Shown here: piece by piece, positions 10,759 to 19,316 of the stretch
Numbering within the stretch: position 1 is the first letter of the stretch
Layout: every line of letters begins with the position of its first letter
IMG/VR virus record: IMGVR_UViG_3300021961_000054
Span: 17,217-81,216 of that record
Length of the DNA: 64,000 bases
Strand: one strand, 5' to 3'
Source: a virus
Notes under the pieces: generated by a model
Told to the model about the DNA's origin: nothing
Databases searched by the model: none
The model's input: only the letters and a program-made list of their open reading frames with translations
Made by a program: the position numbers and the translations under genes

Positions 10759-11667
10759 GTGGCAACAGGAACTTATGGAACTATTAGACCAGCAGATGTT
10801 AGCCCAGATGATGTTGAAATCATATTAAATTACACACCATCTAGGGATGACACACAAAATTTTTTATTAACAAAACTAAACTCAAAAGAAGTTTTGAAAC
10901 CATATTTTCATAATTCTAATACTGGTGGAAATGCTAATGTTGAAATTTTAGGTGGTCTATACAATTTAAAACTACCAGCTGATGTTTTTAATAGATTGGG
11001 AATATACACCCTATACATTAGACCAGCTGAAATTAGAACTAAAATAACTGATTGTGGCGTTTTATCAGCACTCCCAAATGTAAATGGGATTGTGATTGAT
11101 ATAAATGGAGTACCACCACAATTTAGAAATAAATTTGTAAATCAAGGACTAATTGGTTTTAGAGTTGAGTACTTAAATGATAATGGAACTAAAATACCTA
11201 ATTTCTTTAGGTTAATAACATCTTCTTTTTATTGTGAACCAGTATATCAAAACCTAACAAATACGTCACAAAAAGTTATTAGATACCGGTATGTTGAAAA
11301 TGCAACAAATCTAATATTTTGTACACTATCACCATCAACATCGCCAACCAACAAACCAAGTGCGATACCATTCATTGGACAACCAAACCAAAATATAATA
11401 ATAACAAATACATTCTTTAATCCAATAACAACAGAGGTTGAGATTGTTGAACATGACGTATCAACATTAGCAATTGCTCTATATGGTAATCAAACCAAAT
11501 CAATGGATGATGGGATTTACACAATTTACGATAACCAAAATAATATATATAAACAATACAATCTATTTGAAATTCGAGATCAATTTAACAATCTATTATA
11601 CGAAGTTAGACAAGATCGAGGAACAAATATTGATTTTAGTAAAGCATTTAATAACATAGTCGGATAA
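10759..11667 (+). CDS. Unrecognised tail structural protein (GTG start)
   Basis: 302 residues beginning VATGTYGTIRPADVSPDDVEI. No ATG fits the conserved-looking N terminus, so the GTG at 10759 is taken as the start. The stop overlaps the ATG of the next gene by one base (TAATG). Sequence is beta-rich with no recognisable domain. By its place between wedge-type proteins and the large tail-protein-I-like gene it is probably a baseplate subunit. Confidence 0.55.
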   Translation: MATGTYGTIRPADVSPDDVEIILNYTPSRDDTQNFLLTKLNSKEVLKPYFHNSNTGGNANVEILGGLYNLKLPADVFNRLGIYTLYIRPAEIRTKITDCGVLSALPNVNGIVIDINGVPPQFRNKFVNQGLIGFRVEYLNDNGTKIPNFFRLITSSFYCEPVYQNLTNTSQKVIRYRYVENATNLIFCTLSPSTSPTNKPSAIPFIGQPNQNIIITNTFFNPITTEVEIVEHDVSTLAIALYGNQTKSMDDGIYTIYDNQNNIYKQYNLFEIRDQFNNLLYEVRQDRGTNIDFSKAFNNIVG

Positions 11668-14663
11668 TGGCAAATAAATTTACTTGTCCACCACAAGCCT
11701 CAGGTCAGGGGTCGTTTTCAGACAATCTAGTTGGATTCCAACTAGTTGATGGAGGGGGTTTTACACAAGGTAATTTTGAATTTACAACAGCTATTAGCGA
11801 AAAGCAGGATAGAAATTTTATTATTGGAACATTTTCAGACCCAATATCATTGGATAGTATGAATGTTACCAACATTGAGGAGTCTAGATTTCTAGTTGCA
11901 AAAAATTTCCAAATATACCCAAATTATGATTTAACAAATGTTACAAACTTTACACAATATGGGTCATTATCACTTAGGTTTTCAAACTCAATAACTAGAA
12001 TTATAAATTATTTTCCTGCGGCATTAGACGTACAAAAAATTAGATCTAATTTTAGTGTTGGTAATACAGCCGAAAATATAACCTATGACCCAATAGATAA
12101 TGAGACAAAAATTGATATACCATTATTATCTATAAAAAACCCATTAGGGATTGATTATTCAGCAAACGCGGAAAATAATGTAAATGCCTTAGAAATCACA
12201 GTATCAAATCTAAGGAATTTTAAAAATAATTTCCAAAAGTATGCGGTATATATTGACGAAGAACCATTTTCAATAAATGACATTGTACCAACAACATTAG
12301 ATAGTACTCATTTAAGATTATACATCAATGGTAATCCATTCCCAAACCAAACAACATCAGAAAAGAATTTCCTAATAAGACCAAATGATATGTATGTCAA
12401 CAAAGTCTTTAATGATAATTTTGATGGTGTTGAAAATTTCTTATTAAATAGAAATATTACACCAAAATACATGGCATATTTTAATGTCCCTAAATTACAA
12501 GAAGATGGTAATTATATTTTTACTTACGACTCTGCGGCATTTCCATTAGATGGTAATTGGAATTTAGATATTAGAACAAATGCTTTTAATCAATACCTAG
12601 ATAAATTAAATAATTTTGCAATTAATTTTGATGAATATAAAACAAACTTAATATCTAGATTTTTAACAACCGCATCATTAAAAGAATTCGATACCGCGGA
12701 TAAAAAAGTTGAGAAGATGTTACAGATATATGGTAGAAGTTTTGACAACACCAAAACTTTTATTGATGCACTTAGCATGATGAATTCTGTAAATTATAAT
12801 GTTAAAAACGATATACCATCTCAGTTACTAACCAATTTAGCACAAACACTAGGTTGGAAAACAAATATATCGCCAATAACAGAAGATGAATTACTTAATT
12901 CTTTATTTAAATCAGAAGATAATACATTTACTGGCGTCTCACAAGGTAAAACACCAGATGAATTAAATTACCAGTACTATAGAAATCTAATTTTAAATTC
13001 AGCATTTCTATTTAAATCTAAAGGTACTAGAAAATCAATTGAAATTTTATTAAGACTTATTGGCGCTCCAGATTTTTTAGTTGATTTTAATGAATATATC
13101 TACATAGCAGACCAAAAAATTAATATATCAGAGTTTAACACAAAATACGCCCAAATATCGGGAGGAACCTACGTTAGTCAAACACCAGTGTTAGACCCAA
13201 CAGATACCTTCTCAATTATGGGAGTGCAATATACTGGAACCACGTATCAAACAACAACAACAGATATTAGTGTGACCAACATAGACTACCCAATTGATAG
13301 CTTTGGATGTCCTAGTATGCCAGTTGAGAGTGAATCATATTTCTTCCAAATAGGTGGGGGTTGGTTTGAATCAACACCACAACATAGAATGCCAGAACAA
13401 GTTGATTTAACAACAAGTGTTTTTACTGGATCAAATCCAAATTATCAAACAACGTTAAAACCATTCAATTATGGTGATGAATATCTAGAAAGATATAGAA
13501 ATTTCCCATTTATGGATATGGGCTTTAGATTGAGAAGGGTTATTGATAACAAAAAAAGCTGGACTGATAAAGAAATTAATTTAAGAAATTCATCAGATGG
13601 GAACTTTAATGCGTATTATAATATTGGAGAAGAGTGTTTAGCAATTAACGTTAAAAATGTTGATATTATGCTAAACCCAAGTTTCGGTCTATTATATGAT
13701 GTTTATACAATGTCAAGAACGTACAACTACCCAATACCAAATGAAGGGCTTCAATACGTCAAACCAACATACTGTAATCCAGACCCTATTAATAATTACC
13801 CAAGAAGGGGTGGTATTGATTGGACTGAAATAATACCAAAACCAAAAGAAAAAACCTTCTTTGAGTTTGCACAGACTTTTTGGAGAAATATGATAAATGT
13901 TAGAAATAGACAATTTATCACAGACGGAAAAACTGGAGGATACCCAACATTACAATCAATTTATTGGAAATATTTAGAATCAGATCAAGCGATTAATATA
14001 CCAAATGATAATTTTACATATCGTACTATGATTGATTATGTAAATAAATTAGGCGACTATTGGGTTAGATTAATTGAACAAATGGTTCCAGCAACAACGA
14101 TATGGAACACTGGTGTTAGGTTAGAAAACTCAATATTTCATAGACAAAAATTTGTATGGAGAAGACAATTTGGTTGTAAGATTATACCAATACCTTGCAA
14201 ACCTTGTGAATTAACAACACAATTATTTGCTTACGATTGTACATTACAAGAAATTACACATTGGTTATACCCATGGAATTATAATCCAAATATCGTATCA
14301 TTTGGTACTATATTAACTGAAACATTAAACACGTATTTAAGTAATCTTGGAATTACATTAAATCAATGTATTTTAAATACCCTAAACTCACAATGGTATG
14401 TTGAAATTAAATTAAATGGAAATATTATAGCTCTTGAACAATTTGCGGAAACAAATGGATATGTACAGACACCAACAAATCAAGAGTGGGTTGATGGTGT
14501 AGCTAACGCCCTACAAACATTAGAAACTAGTGGTATTTATTATGCAATTGACTTAGATAACGAAACAATTATTATATATAATAATAACTGTGTACCATAC
14601 CAATATGACGATGAATTTGAAATCAACGTTGGGATAAACTTTAATATATTATGTAATCAATAA
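11667..14663 (+). CDS. Large baseplate protein with a tail-protein-I-like segment
   Basis: 998 residues. Around residues 440-470 it contains NSAFLFKSKGTRKSIEILL followed by RLIGAPDF, which resembles the KGT-x-x-A/S-I-E-x-x-L motif of phage P2 tail protein I and related contractile-injection baseplate proteins. The preceding helical part (about 320-430) is also typical of that family's linker. The C-terminal 150 residues contain a segment with a Cys-rich start and an IIIYNNNC strand that resembles the C terminus of the following gene. It overlaps its neighbours by one base at both ends. Probable role: wedge component that attaches fibres to the baseplate. The family assignment is by motif only. 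Confidence 0.6.
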   Translation: MANKFTCPPQASGQGSFSDNLVGFQLVDGGGFTQGNFEFTTAISEKQDRNFIIGTFSDPISLDSMNVTNIEESRFLVAKNFQIYPNYDLTNVTNFTQYGSLSLRFSNSITRIINYFPAALDVQKIRSNFSVGNTAENITYDPIDNETKIDIPLLSIKNPLGIDYSANAENNVNALEITVSNLRNFKNNFQKYAVYIDEEPFSINDIVPTTLDSTHLRLYINGNPFPNQTTSEKNFLIRPNDMYVNKVFNDNFDGVENFLLNRNITPKYMAYFNVPKLQEDGNYIFTYDSAAFPLDGNWNLDIRTNAFNQYLDKLNNFAINFDEYKTNLISRFLTTASLKEFDTADKKVEKMLQIYGRSFDNTKTFIDALSMMNSVNYNVKNDIPSQLLTNLAQTLGWKTNISPITEDELLNSLFKSEDNTFTGVSQGKTPDELNYQYYRNLILNSAFLFKSKGTRKSIEILLRLIGAPDFLVDFNEYIYIADQKINISEFNTKYAQISGGTYVSQTPVLDPTDTFSIMGVQYTGTTYQTTTTDISVTNIDYPIDSFGCPSMPVESESYFFQIGGGWFESTPQHRMPEQVDLTTSVFTGSNPNYQTTLKPFNYGDEYLERYRNFPFMDMGFRLRRVIDNKKSWTDKEINLRNSSDGNFNAYYNIGEECLAINVKNVDIMLNPSFGLLYDVYTMSRTYNYPIPNEGLQYVKPTYCNPDPINNYPRRGGIDWTEIIPKPKEKTFFEFAQTFWRNMINVRNRQFITDGKTGGYPTLQSIYWKYLESDQAINIPNDNFTYRTMIDYVNKLGDYWVRLIEQMVPATTIWNTGVRLENSIFHRQKFVWRRQFGCKIIPIPCKPCELTTQLFAYDCTLQEITHWLYPWNYNPNIVSFGTILTETLNTYLSNLGITLNQCILNTLNSQWYVEIKLNGNIIALEQFAETNGYVQTPTNQEWVDGVANALQTLETSGIYYAIDLDNETIIIYNNNCVPYQYDDEFEINVGINFNILCNQ

Positions 14664-16894
14664 TGTCATTTCCTTTAGAAATATTAAATTTATCAATAAC
14701 TGGTGATTGTTCATTAGTTAGTGGCGGGTCAATTAACCTTTTATTTACTGGTGGGACAGCACCATTGGCGGTTTATGAAGCACCAATAACAACTGGATTA
14801 TTACCCACTTCAGGTTATACATCATTTGATTACACCCTTTATCAAGCTAGTGGATTACCACCCGGTGAATATTTTTTAACTATAGCAGATTCTTCAGCCT
14901 CAATCCCCGATATTGTTATACCATTCAATATTTCATCTGGAAGTACAGTACTAATAGATGCTGAAAATACAACTTGTGGTTTTAATAATGGATCAATAAC
15001 CGCATCAACTAGCAGTAATTTTGGACAAGTAACACTTAGTTTATATAATTCATTAGACAATTTAGTTGAAACACAAATAGCACCATACCCAACTTCAACA
15101 GCATATTTTACAAATTTATCTGCTGATACATATTATGTTATTGGTGATGATGGTGGTGGCTGCACAGGACAAAGTGCTTCAGTTGTAATATTACCATCAA
15201 CAAGCTTTAATTATGGTGCTTATATTGTAAATGACTCAAGTTGTGTATCAACTGAAGGACAAGGAAAGATAATAATAACAGGTCTTACAACACCAACAAG
15301 TGCGTATACAATAAATTGGATTAGTGATGTTAATGGTCAAACAGGAACAACAGTAACAGGATTAACACAAGGACTATATACTGTAGAAATAACAAATCCT
15401 ATTGGTTGTACCAATCAACAAGCATTTTTTGTTGACTTAGTACCATTAGTTGGAATTGGCTCTTTAATTGTAACCCAACCCCCAAGCTGTTTTACAAGTG
15501 ATGGTGAAGTAACTGTTGTTGTTACTGGTGGTACGGCTCCATATTTTTATGTTGGGTCAAATGGGGATACATTTGTTAATTTTAGCACATCACAAACATT
15601 TACGAATTTACCAGGAGGTTTATTTACTGTGACAGTCACAGACGCTGGACTTTGTAGTGCTTCACAATCGGTACTATTAAATACACCAAATAGTTTTGGT
15701 GGAATTACAATACAAACAACAAACTCAACTTGTAGTAACAATAATGGTCAAGTCTCGATTAGTTTAGGATTTGCAGCACCAGGGTCTTATAATTATAGTA
15801 TATCTGGTATTAGCGGATCACTATTTTTTCAAGAAAATGGGGTGGGGACACAAACGACATTCCCAAACCTAACATCAGATGATTATATAATAACAATTGA
15901 CAATGGTAGTGGATGTATTTTTACCGGAACAACAACCATTAGTAATTTAGATAAATTTACAATAGGGACTACAATTAGTGGAACTACTTGTGGTAGCAAT
16001 AATGGAGAATTATTAGTTAGCTTATCTTCTGGTACAACAGGTAGTATCGCAACAACACCAGTGTTATATAACTTACAAGGACCATTACCTTCACTATCAA
16101 ATACAACACAACCTATTGGGTATTTCCCAAATTTACAAGAAGGGACATACCAATTAACAGTGACAGACTATAGTGGTTGTTCACAAATTGAAACAGTTTT
16201 TATTGACCCATCTAGCGCTGTTGATTTTATTTTAGTTGGTACAAACCCATTTACTGGTTATGATGGTGAAATTACGACTTTAATTACAAATGGGGTCCCA
16301 CCATTTACATTAGTTTGGTCTGGAGATGTTATGGGGCAAACAGGCACAACAATAACTGGTTTAACATCAGGAACATACGAACTAACAGTTATAGATAGTG
16401 AAGGATGTTATAGAACTAGATCAATAACATTAAATGGTACTATATTAGTTGGTGGATATGAATCATACGTTGTATCAACAGAAACTTTTTCAGACACAGA
16501 TTCAGTTAGTAAACGAGGTATACTACAAATGTATAACGAAGGATTTTCTGATTTAACTAGTGGTGATACAAATTGTATTGTAACTGGTGCAACATTTACA
16601 TTAGATGTTATAGTTGGGTCTGAGTCGAAACAAAACTTATTTTATACATCGACAGGTTTAACAGACTATCCATCTGATTATTTGTGGAGTGAAGCAATTA
16701 AAGAAACTTTAAATGAATTTGTTGGTATTGGAGAAGTTATTATAGATTTTAATACAAATAGTATTAAAATAACAAATGATTGTGATGAAATTAAAAAAGA
16801 TTGTAAAAGGGAGACATATAATCTATTAAACGATGAGAAAATCATAATAAATTTAATTATTGATTATGACATTGCTTGTGTAGAATGTGCTTAA
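14663..16894 (+). CDS. SprB-repeat tail adhesin / fibre protein
   Basis: 743 residues. The first 600 or so are a tandem series of SprB-type repeats: GGTAPYFY or GVPPFTLVW, then a T(N/G)LPxGxxxxTVTD-like strand, then GC. These repeats define the large SprB gliding adhesin of flavobacteria. The last 140 residues are not repeats and end in a strand-Cys pattern (SIKITNDC ... DIACVEC) shared with the C terminus of the preceding gene. No signal peptide, so it is a cytoplasm-assembled virion protein. Likely role: fibre or adhesin binding the host surface, perhaps mimicking the host adhesin. Starts at the TAATG overlap with the gene before. Confidence 0.7.
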   Translation: MSFPLEILNLSITGDCSLVSGGSINLLFTGGTAPLAVYEAPITTGLLPTSGYTSFDYTLYQASGLPPGEYFLTIADSSASIPDIVIPFNISSGSTVLIDAENTTCGFNNGSITASTSSNFGQVTLSLYNSLDNLVETQIAPYPTSTAYFTNLSADTYYVIGDDGGGCTGQSASVVILPSTSFNYGAYIVNDSSCVSTEGQGKIIITGLTTPTSAYTINWISDVNGQTGTTVTGLTQGLYTVEITNPIGCTNQQAFFVDLVPLVGIGSLIVTQPPSCFTSDGEVTVVVTGGTAPYFYVGSNGDTFVNFSTSQTFTNLPGGLFTVTVTDAGLCSASQSVLLNTPNSFGGITIQTTNSTCSNNNGQVSISLGFAAPGSYNYSISGISGSLFFQENGVGTQTTFPNLTSDDYIITIDNGSGCIFTGTTTISNLDKFTIGTTISGTTCGSNNGELLVSLSSGTTGSIATTPVLYNLQGPLPSLSNTTQPIGYFPNLQEGTYQLTVTDYSGCSQIETVFIDPSSAVDFILVGTNPFTGYDGEITTLITNGVPPFTLVWSGDVMGQTGTTITGLTSGTYELTVIDSEGCYRTRSITLNGTILVGGYESYVVSTETFSDTDSVSKRGILQMYNEGFSDLTSGDTNCIVTGATFTLDVIVGSESKQNLFYTSTGLTDYPSDYLWSEAIKETLNEFVGIGEVIIDFNTNSIKITNDCDEIKKDCKRETYNLLNDEKIIINLIIDYDIACVECA

Positions 16895-16903
16895 TATATT
16901 TTT

Positions 16904-17200
16904 ATGAGTGAAATAACAATAAATACCATTTCAGGACTAACACCACCATATAGTGTTTATGTGTGTAATGTTTATGGCGTTTATTGTGAATTTATAGGAG
17001 TTACAACAACAACACCAACAACAATAGTATTACCACCAGCTTTTGATTCAGCACCAATTGTGGGGATTAAAATAATTGATAGTACTGGTTGCGAGAGATT
17101 TAAACTAGTTGAATGTCTTGATTTATCACTAGACGAAAAAGAATTCCAAAATGGAGACACATTTTATTTTATGGATTATGAAATATATCAATTCCAATAA
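16904..17200 (+). CDS. Small SprB-like surface module protein
   Basis: 98 residues. TISGLTPPYSVYVCNVYGVYC followed by a Thr/Pro stretch and a strand ending in DSTGCERF gives one degenerate SprB-like unit. It closely resembles the 73-residue protein encoded on the other strand at 25847-26068 (DISGQTPFNVYVCDTGYTTC, ending DDNSCEINE), so the two look like paralogues. It sits nine bases after the SprB-repeat fibre gene. Role unknown; perhaps a detachable fibre module or chaperone-like accessory. Confidence 0.55.
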   Translation: MSEITINTISGLTPPYSVYVCNVYGVYCEFIGVTTTTPTTIVLPPAFDSAPIVGIKIIDSTGCERFKLVECLDLSLDEKEFQNGDTFYFMDYEIYQFQ

Positions 17201-17212
17201 CTTAGATTATTG

Positions 17213-17220
17213 TATTTATA
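17213..17220 (+). promoter_or_regulatory. Candidate late promoter TATTTATA
   Basis: TATTTATA ten bases before the ATG of the YadA-like fibre gene at 17231, in a 30-base gap. Confidence 0.5.
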
Positions 17221-17230
17221 ATTAAAAAAG

Positions 17231-18169
17231 ATGGCGTTATTAACAGATAGAACTTTAGCAACAGGCGTAACATTACAAGATTTAATACACATTGTAATTC
17301 CAACAGATATTTCACAAAATCCAGCTGGATCATCATATAAAGCAACAATACAACAAATTGGGGACGCATTAAGTGGAAGTAGTTATTGGACTTCAGGGTC
17401 AACTGGGAATTATTCAGTTAAAACAATTAATGACAGTGGATTAGATGCTATAGGTGAATATTCAGTAGCAAGTGGTTATTTAACAACGGCAAGTGGTGAT
17501 TATTCTTATGCGGAAGGAGTCGAAACAATAGCGTCAGCACCAATTTCGCATGCCGAGGGATATCAAACAATAGCTAGTGGCACAGCGTCTCATGCTGAGG
17601 GTGTGTTAACGATTGCCAGTGGTCAAACAGCCCACTCTGAGGGTTATAATACAATTGCTGGTGGTGTAGCAGCCCACTCTGAGGGTGGTTATAATCTAGC
17701 TTCTGGTGACTTTTCGCATGCTGAGGGTCATGAAACAAAAGCTTCTGGTTATTCTTCACATACTGAGGGTGATAATACTAGTGCTTCTGGTGATTATTCT
17801 CACGCTGAAGGTAGATATACATATGCTAATGGTATGACATCACATGCTGAGGGTTCTGGTACCACTGCTAATGGTGCGGCAACACATTCTGGTGGGTTTA
17901 ATACTAGCGCATTGGGGGACTATTCCTTTATACATTCAAATAATTCAATAGTAACTGGTGATAGAAGTGTTGTTTTGGGTGGTCAGGGTATAACTGGTAC
18001 AACAAGTGATACTGTTTATGTTCCAGATTTTGTAATTAAAAAAACCGCATCTGTACCAACTAGCTCTGCTGATGCTGTTGGTGAAAATGGTTCCATTACT
18101 TGGGATAATACTTATTTTTATTGGAAGGCAAATGGGCAATGGCTTAGAGTTTCTGGGTCAACATTTTAA
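17231..18169 (+). CDS. Tail fibre with YadA-head-like left-handed repeats
   Basis: 312 residues. Residues about 75-225 are roughly ten repeats of about 14 residues with the core (S/T)HAEG-x-x-T-x-ASG, the signature of the YadA/Hep_Hag left-handed beta-roll found in trimeric adhesins and phage fibres. An SVVLGGQG turn and DTVYVPDF lead to a C-terminal region with ITWDNTYFYWKANGQWLRV, a common phage-fibre ending. No membrane anchor is present, unlike true YadA autotransporters. Probably a trimeric receptor-binding fibre. It is followed by 148 bases without a gene. Confidence 0.75.
   Translation: MALLTDRTLATGVTLQDLIHIVIPTDISQNPAGSSYKATIQQIGDALSGSSYWTSGSTGNYSVKTINDSGLDAIGEYSVASGYLTTASGDYSYAEGVETIASAPISHAEGYQTIASGTASHAEGVLTIASGQTAHSEGYNTIAGGVAAHSEGGYNLASGDFSHAEGHETKASGYSSHTEGDNTSASGDYSHAEGRYTYANGMTSHAEGSGTTANGAATHSGGFNTSALGDYSFIHSNNSIVTGDRSVVLGGQGITGTTSDTVYVPDFVIKKTASVPTSSADAVGENGSITWDNTYFYWKANGQWLRVSGSTF
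17459..17910 (+). repeat. Tandem 42-base-class repeats encoding HAEG units
   Basis: In-frame degenerate repeats of about 42-45 bases inside the fibre gene, each encoding one beta-roll turn; recurring core ca(t/c)(g/a)c(t/c)gagggt. Copies differ by several bases, so this is protein-level repetition, not a recent DNA duplication or a CRISPR array. Confidence 0.75.
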
Positions 18170-18317
18170 TAATATATTAAAAATTTAACTAATCACAAAA
18201 TAAAGATTTACACTTTTTCTAAAATCAAACTATCTATATTTATTTGGTATTTTTAACAAAAAAAATGTATTCATTATTTTAACATTTAAATTATATTTAA
18301 AAATATAATATTAAAGA
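18170..18317. other. AT-rich intergenic region before the glycosyltransferase
   Basis: 148 bases, nearly all A and T. It holds TATTTATT at 18237-18244, which is 73 bases before the next start, further than usual. No open frame or clear hairpin is seen. Confidence 0.4.
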
Positions 18318-19292
18318 ATGAATAATTTAGTTTTTGTTACAGCACAACCAGACGTACCTTATTTTCATTGGCAAATAAAATTATATACACATAATTTTAT
18401 TGAAAAAGGAATTGACCCAAAAAATATACACGTCATTTTAGCCATGGTCCATGGCGCTACAACACAATCAGAAGGTGCTAAAGAATTATTAAACCAAGGA
18501 TATAACGTTCATTTTTATAAAGACGATAGAGATAAAAAGTCATATATCCCAAGTATAAAACCATACCTAGTTTCAAAATGGTTAGAAGAATATCCAGAAT
18601 TTGGTAAAGTATTCTTTTTACATGATGCGGACATTATATTTAACAAATTACCAGATTTTGATAAATTATTAAGTGATGATATAAGTTATTTATCAGATAC
18701 AATTGGTTATATTGGATATAATTATATTATGGATTGTTGTGATCGATATGAAAAACAACACCCAGAATCAGAAAAAGGACAATTAATACAAGAAATGGCC
18801 AATGTTGTCGGACTAGATGTTGAGACAATTAAAAATAATCAAGAAAATTCTGGTGGAGGCCAGTATATTATAAAAAATACAGATTATAAACTTTGGGATA
18901 AGATATACAAAGATTGTACACCATTATATAATCAAATGTTAGATTACCAAAGAAGATTCCCAATAAATCCTGGTCAAATACAATTTTGGACGGCAGAAAT
19001 GTGGTCAGTACTTTGGAATTTATGGTTAGTTGGTAATGAAACCAAAATAACAAAAGAGTTAGATTTTTCTTGGGCAACAGACGATATAAAAAGGTATGAA
19101 GAAATGCCAATACTTCATATGGCAGGTGTAACAGATAATTTAAAAGATGTTAAATTTTATAAGGGGGATTATATTAATAAAGACCCAATCAAATCATTAA
19201 TAAATAACCCAAACCATTTTGATTATATTGATAAAAATAGTTCTACAATAAAATATATCGAATTAATGAAATCTTTTATAAAAAATAAATAA
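18318..19292 (+). CDS. Putative GT-A type glycosyltransferase
   Basis: 324 residues. A Rossmann-like start (LVFVTAQPDVPYFHWQ) is followed by KVFFLHDADIIF with a DxD motif at D103-A104-D105, the metal- and nucleotide-sugar-binding site of GT-A enzymes. GGGQYIIK and the late HMAG segment fit the acceptor side of plant and algal peptidyl-glycosyltransferase relatives. No membrane segment or signal peptide. Placed among tail fibre genes, it may glycosylate virion fibres or, less likely, host surface glycans or modified DNA. Enzyme class is moderately sure, substrate unknown. Confidence 0.6.
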   Translation: MNNLVFVTAQPDVPYFHWQIKLYTHNFIEKGIDPKNIHVILAMVHGATTQSEGAKELLNQGYNVHFYKDDRDKKSYIPSIKPYLVSKWLEEYPEFGKVFFLHDADIIFNKLPDFDKLLSDDISYLSDTIGYIGYNYIMDCCDRYEKQHPESEKGQLIQEMANVVGLDVETIKNNQENSGGGQYIIKNTDYKLWDKIYKDCTPLYNQMLDYQRRFPINPGQIQFWTAEMWSVLWNLWLVGNETKITKELDFSWATDDIKRYEEMPILHMAGVTDNLKDVKFYKGDYINKDPIKSLINNPNHFDYIDKNSSTIKYIELMKSFIKNK

Positions 19293-19297
19293 ATGAT

Positions 19298-19305
19298 TAT
19301 TTATA
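19298..19305 (+). promoter_or_regulatory. Candidate late promoter TATTTATA
   Basis: TATTTATA eleven bases before the ATG at 19317, in the 24-base gap after the glycosyltransferase gene. Confidence 0.5.
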
Positions 19306-19316
19306 TATAAAACAAT

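Noticed and set aside
17459-17910. Possible CRISPR-like repeat array
   Set aside because: Repeats are degenerate, in frame and encode a beta-roll; there are no constant-length unique spacers.
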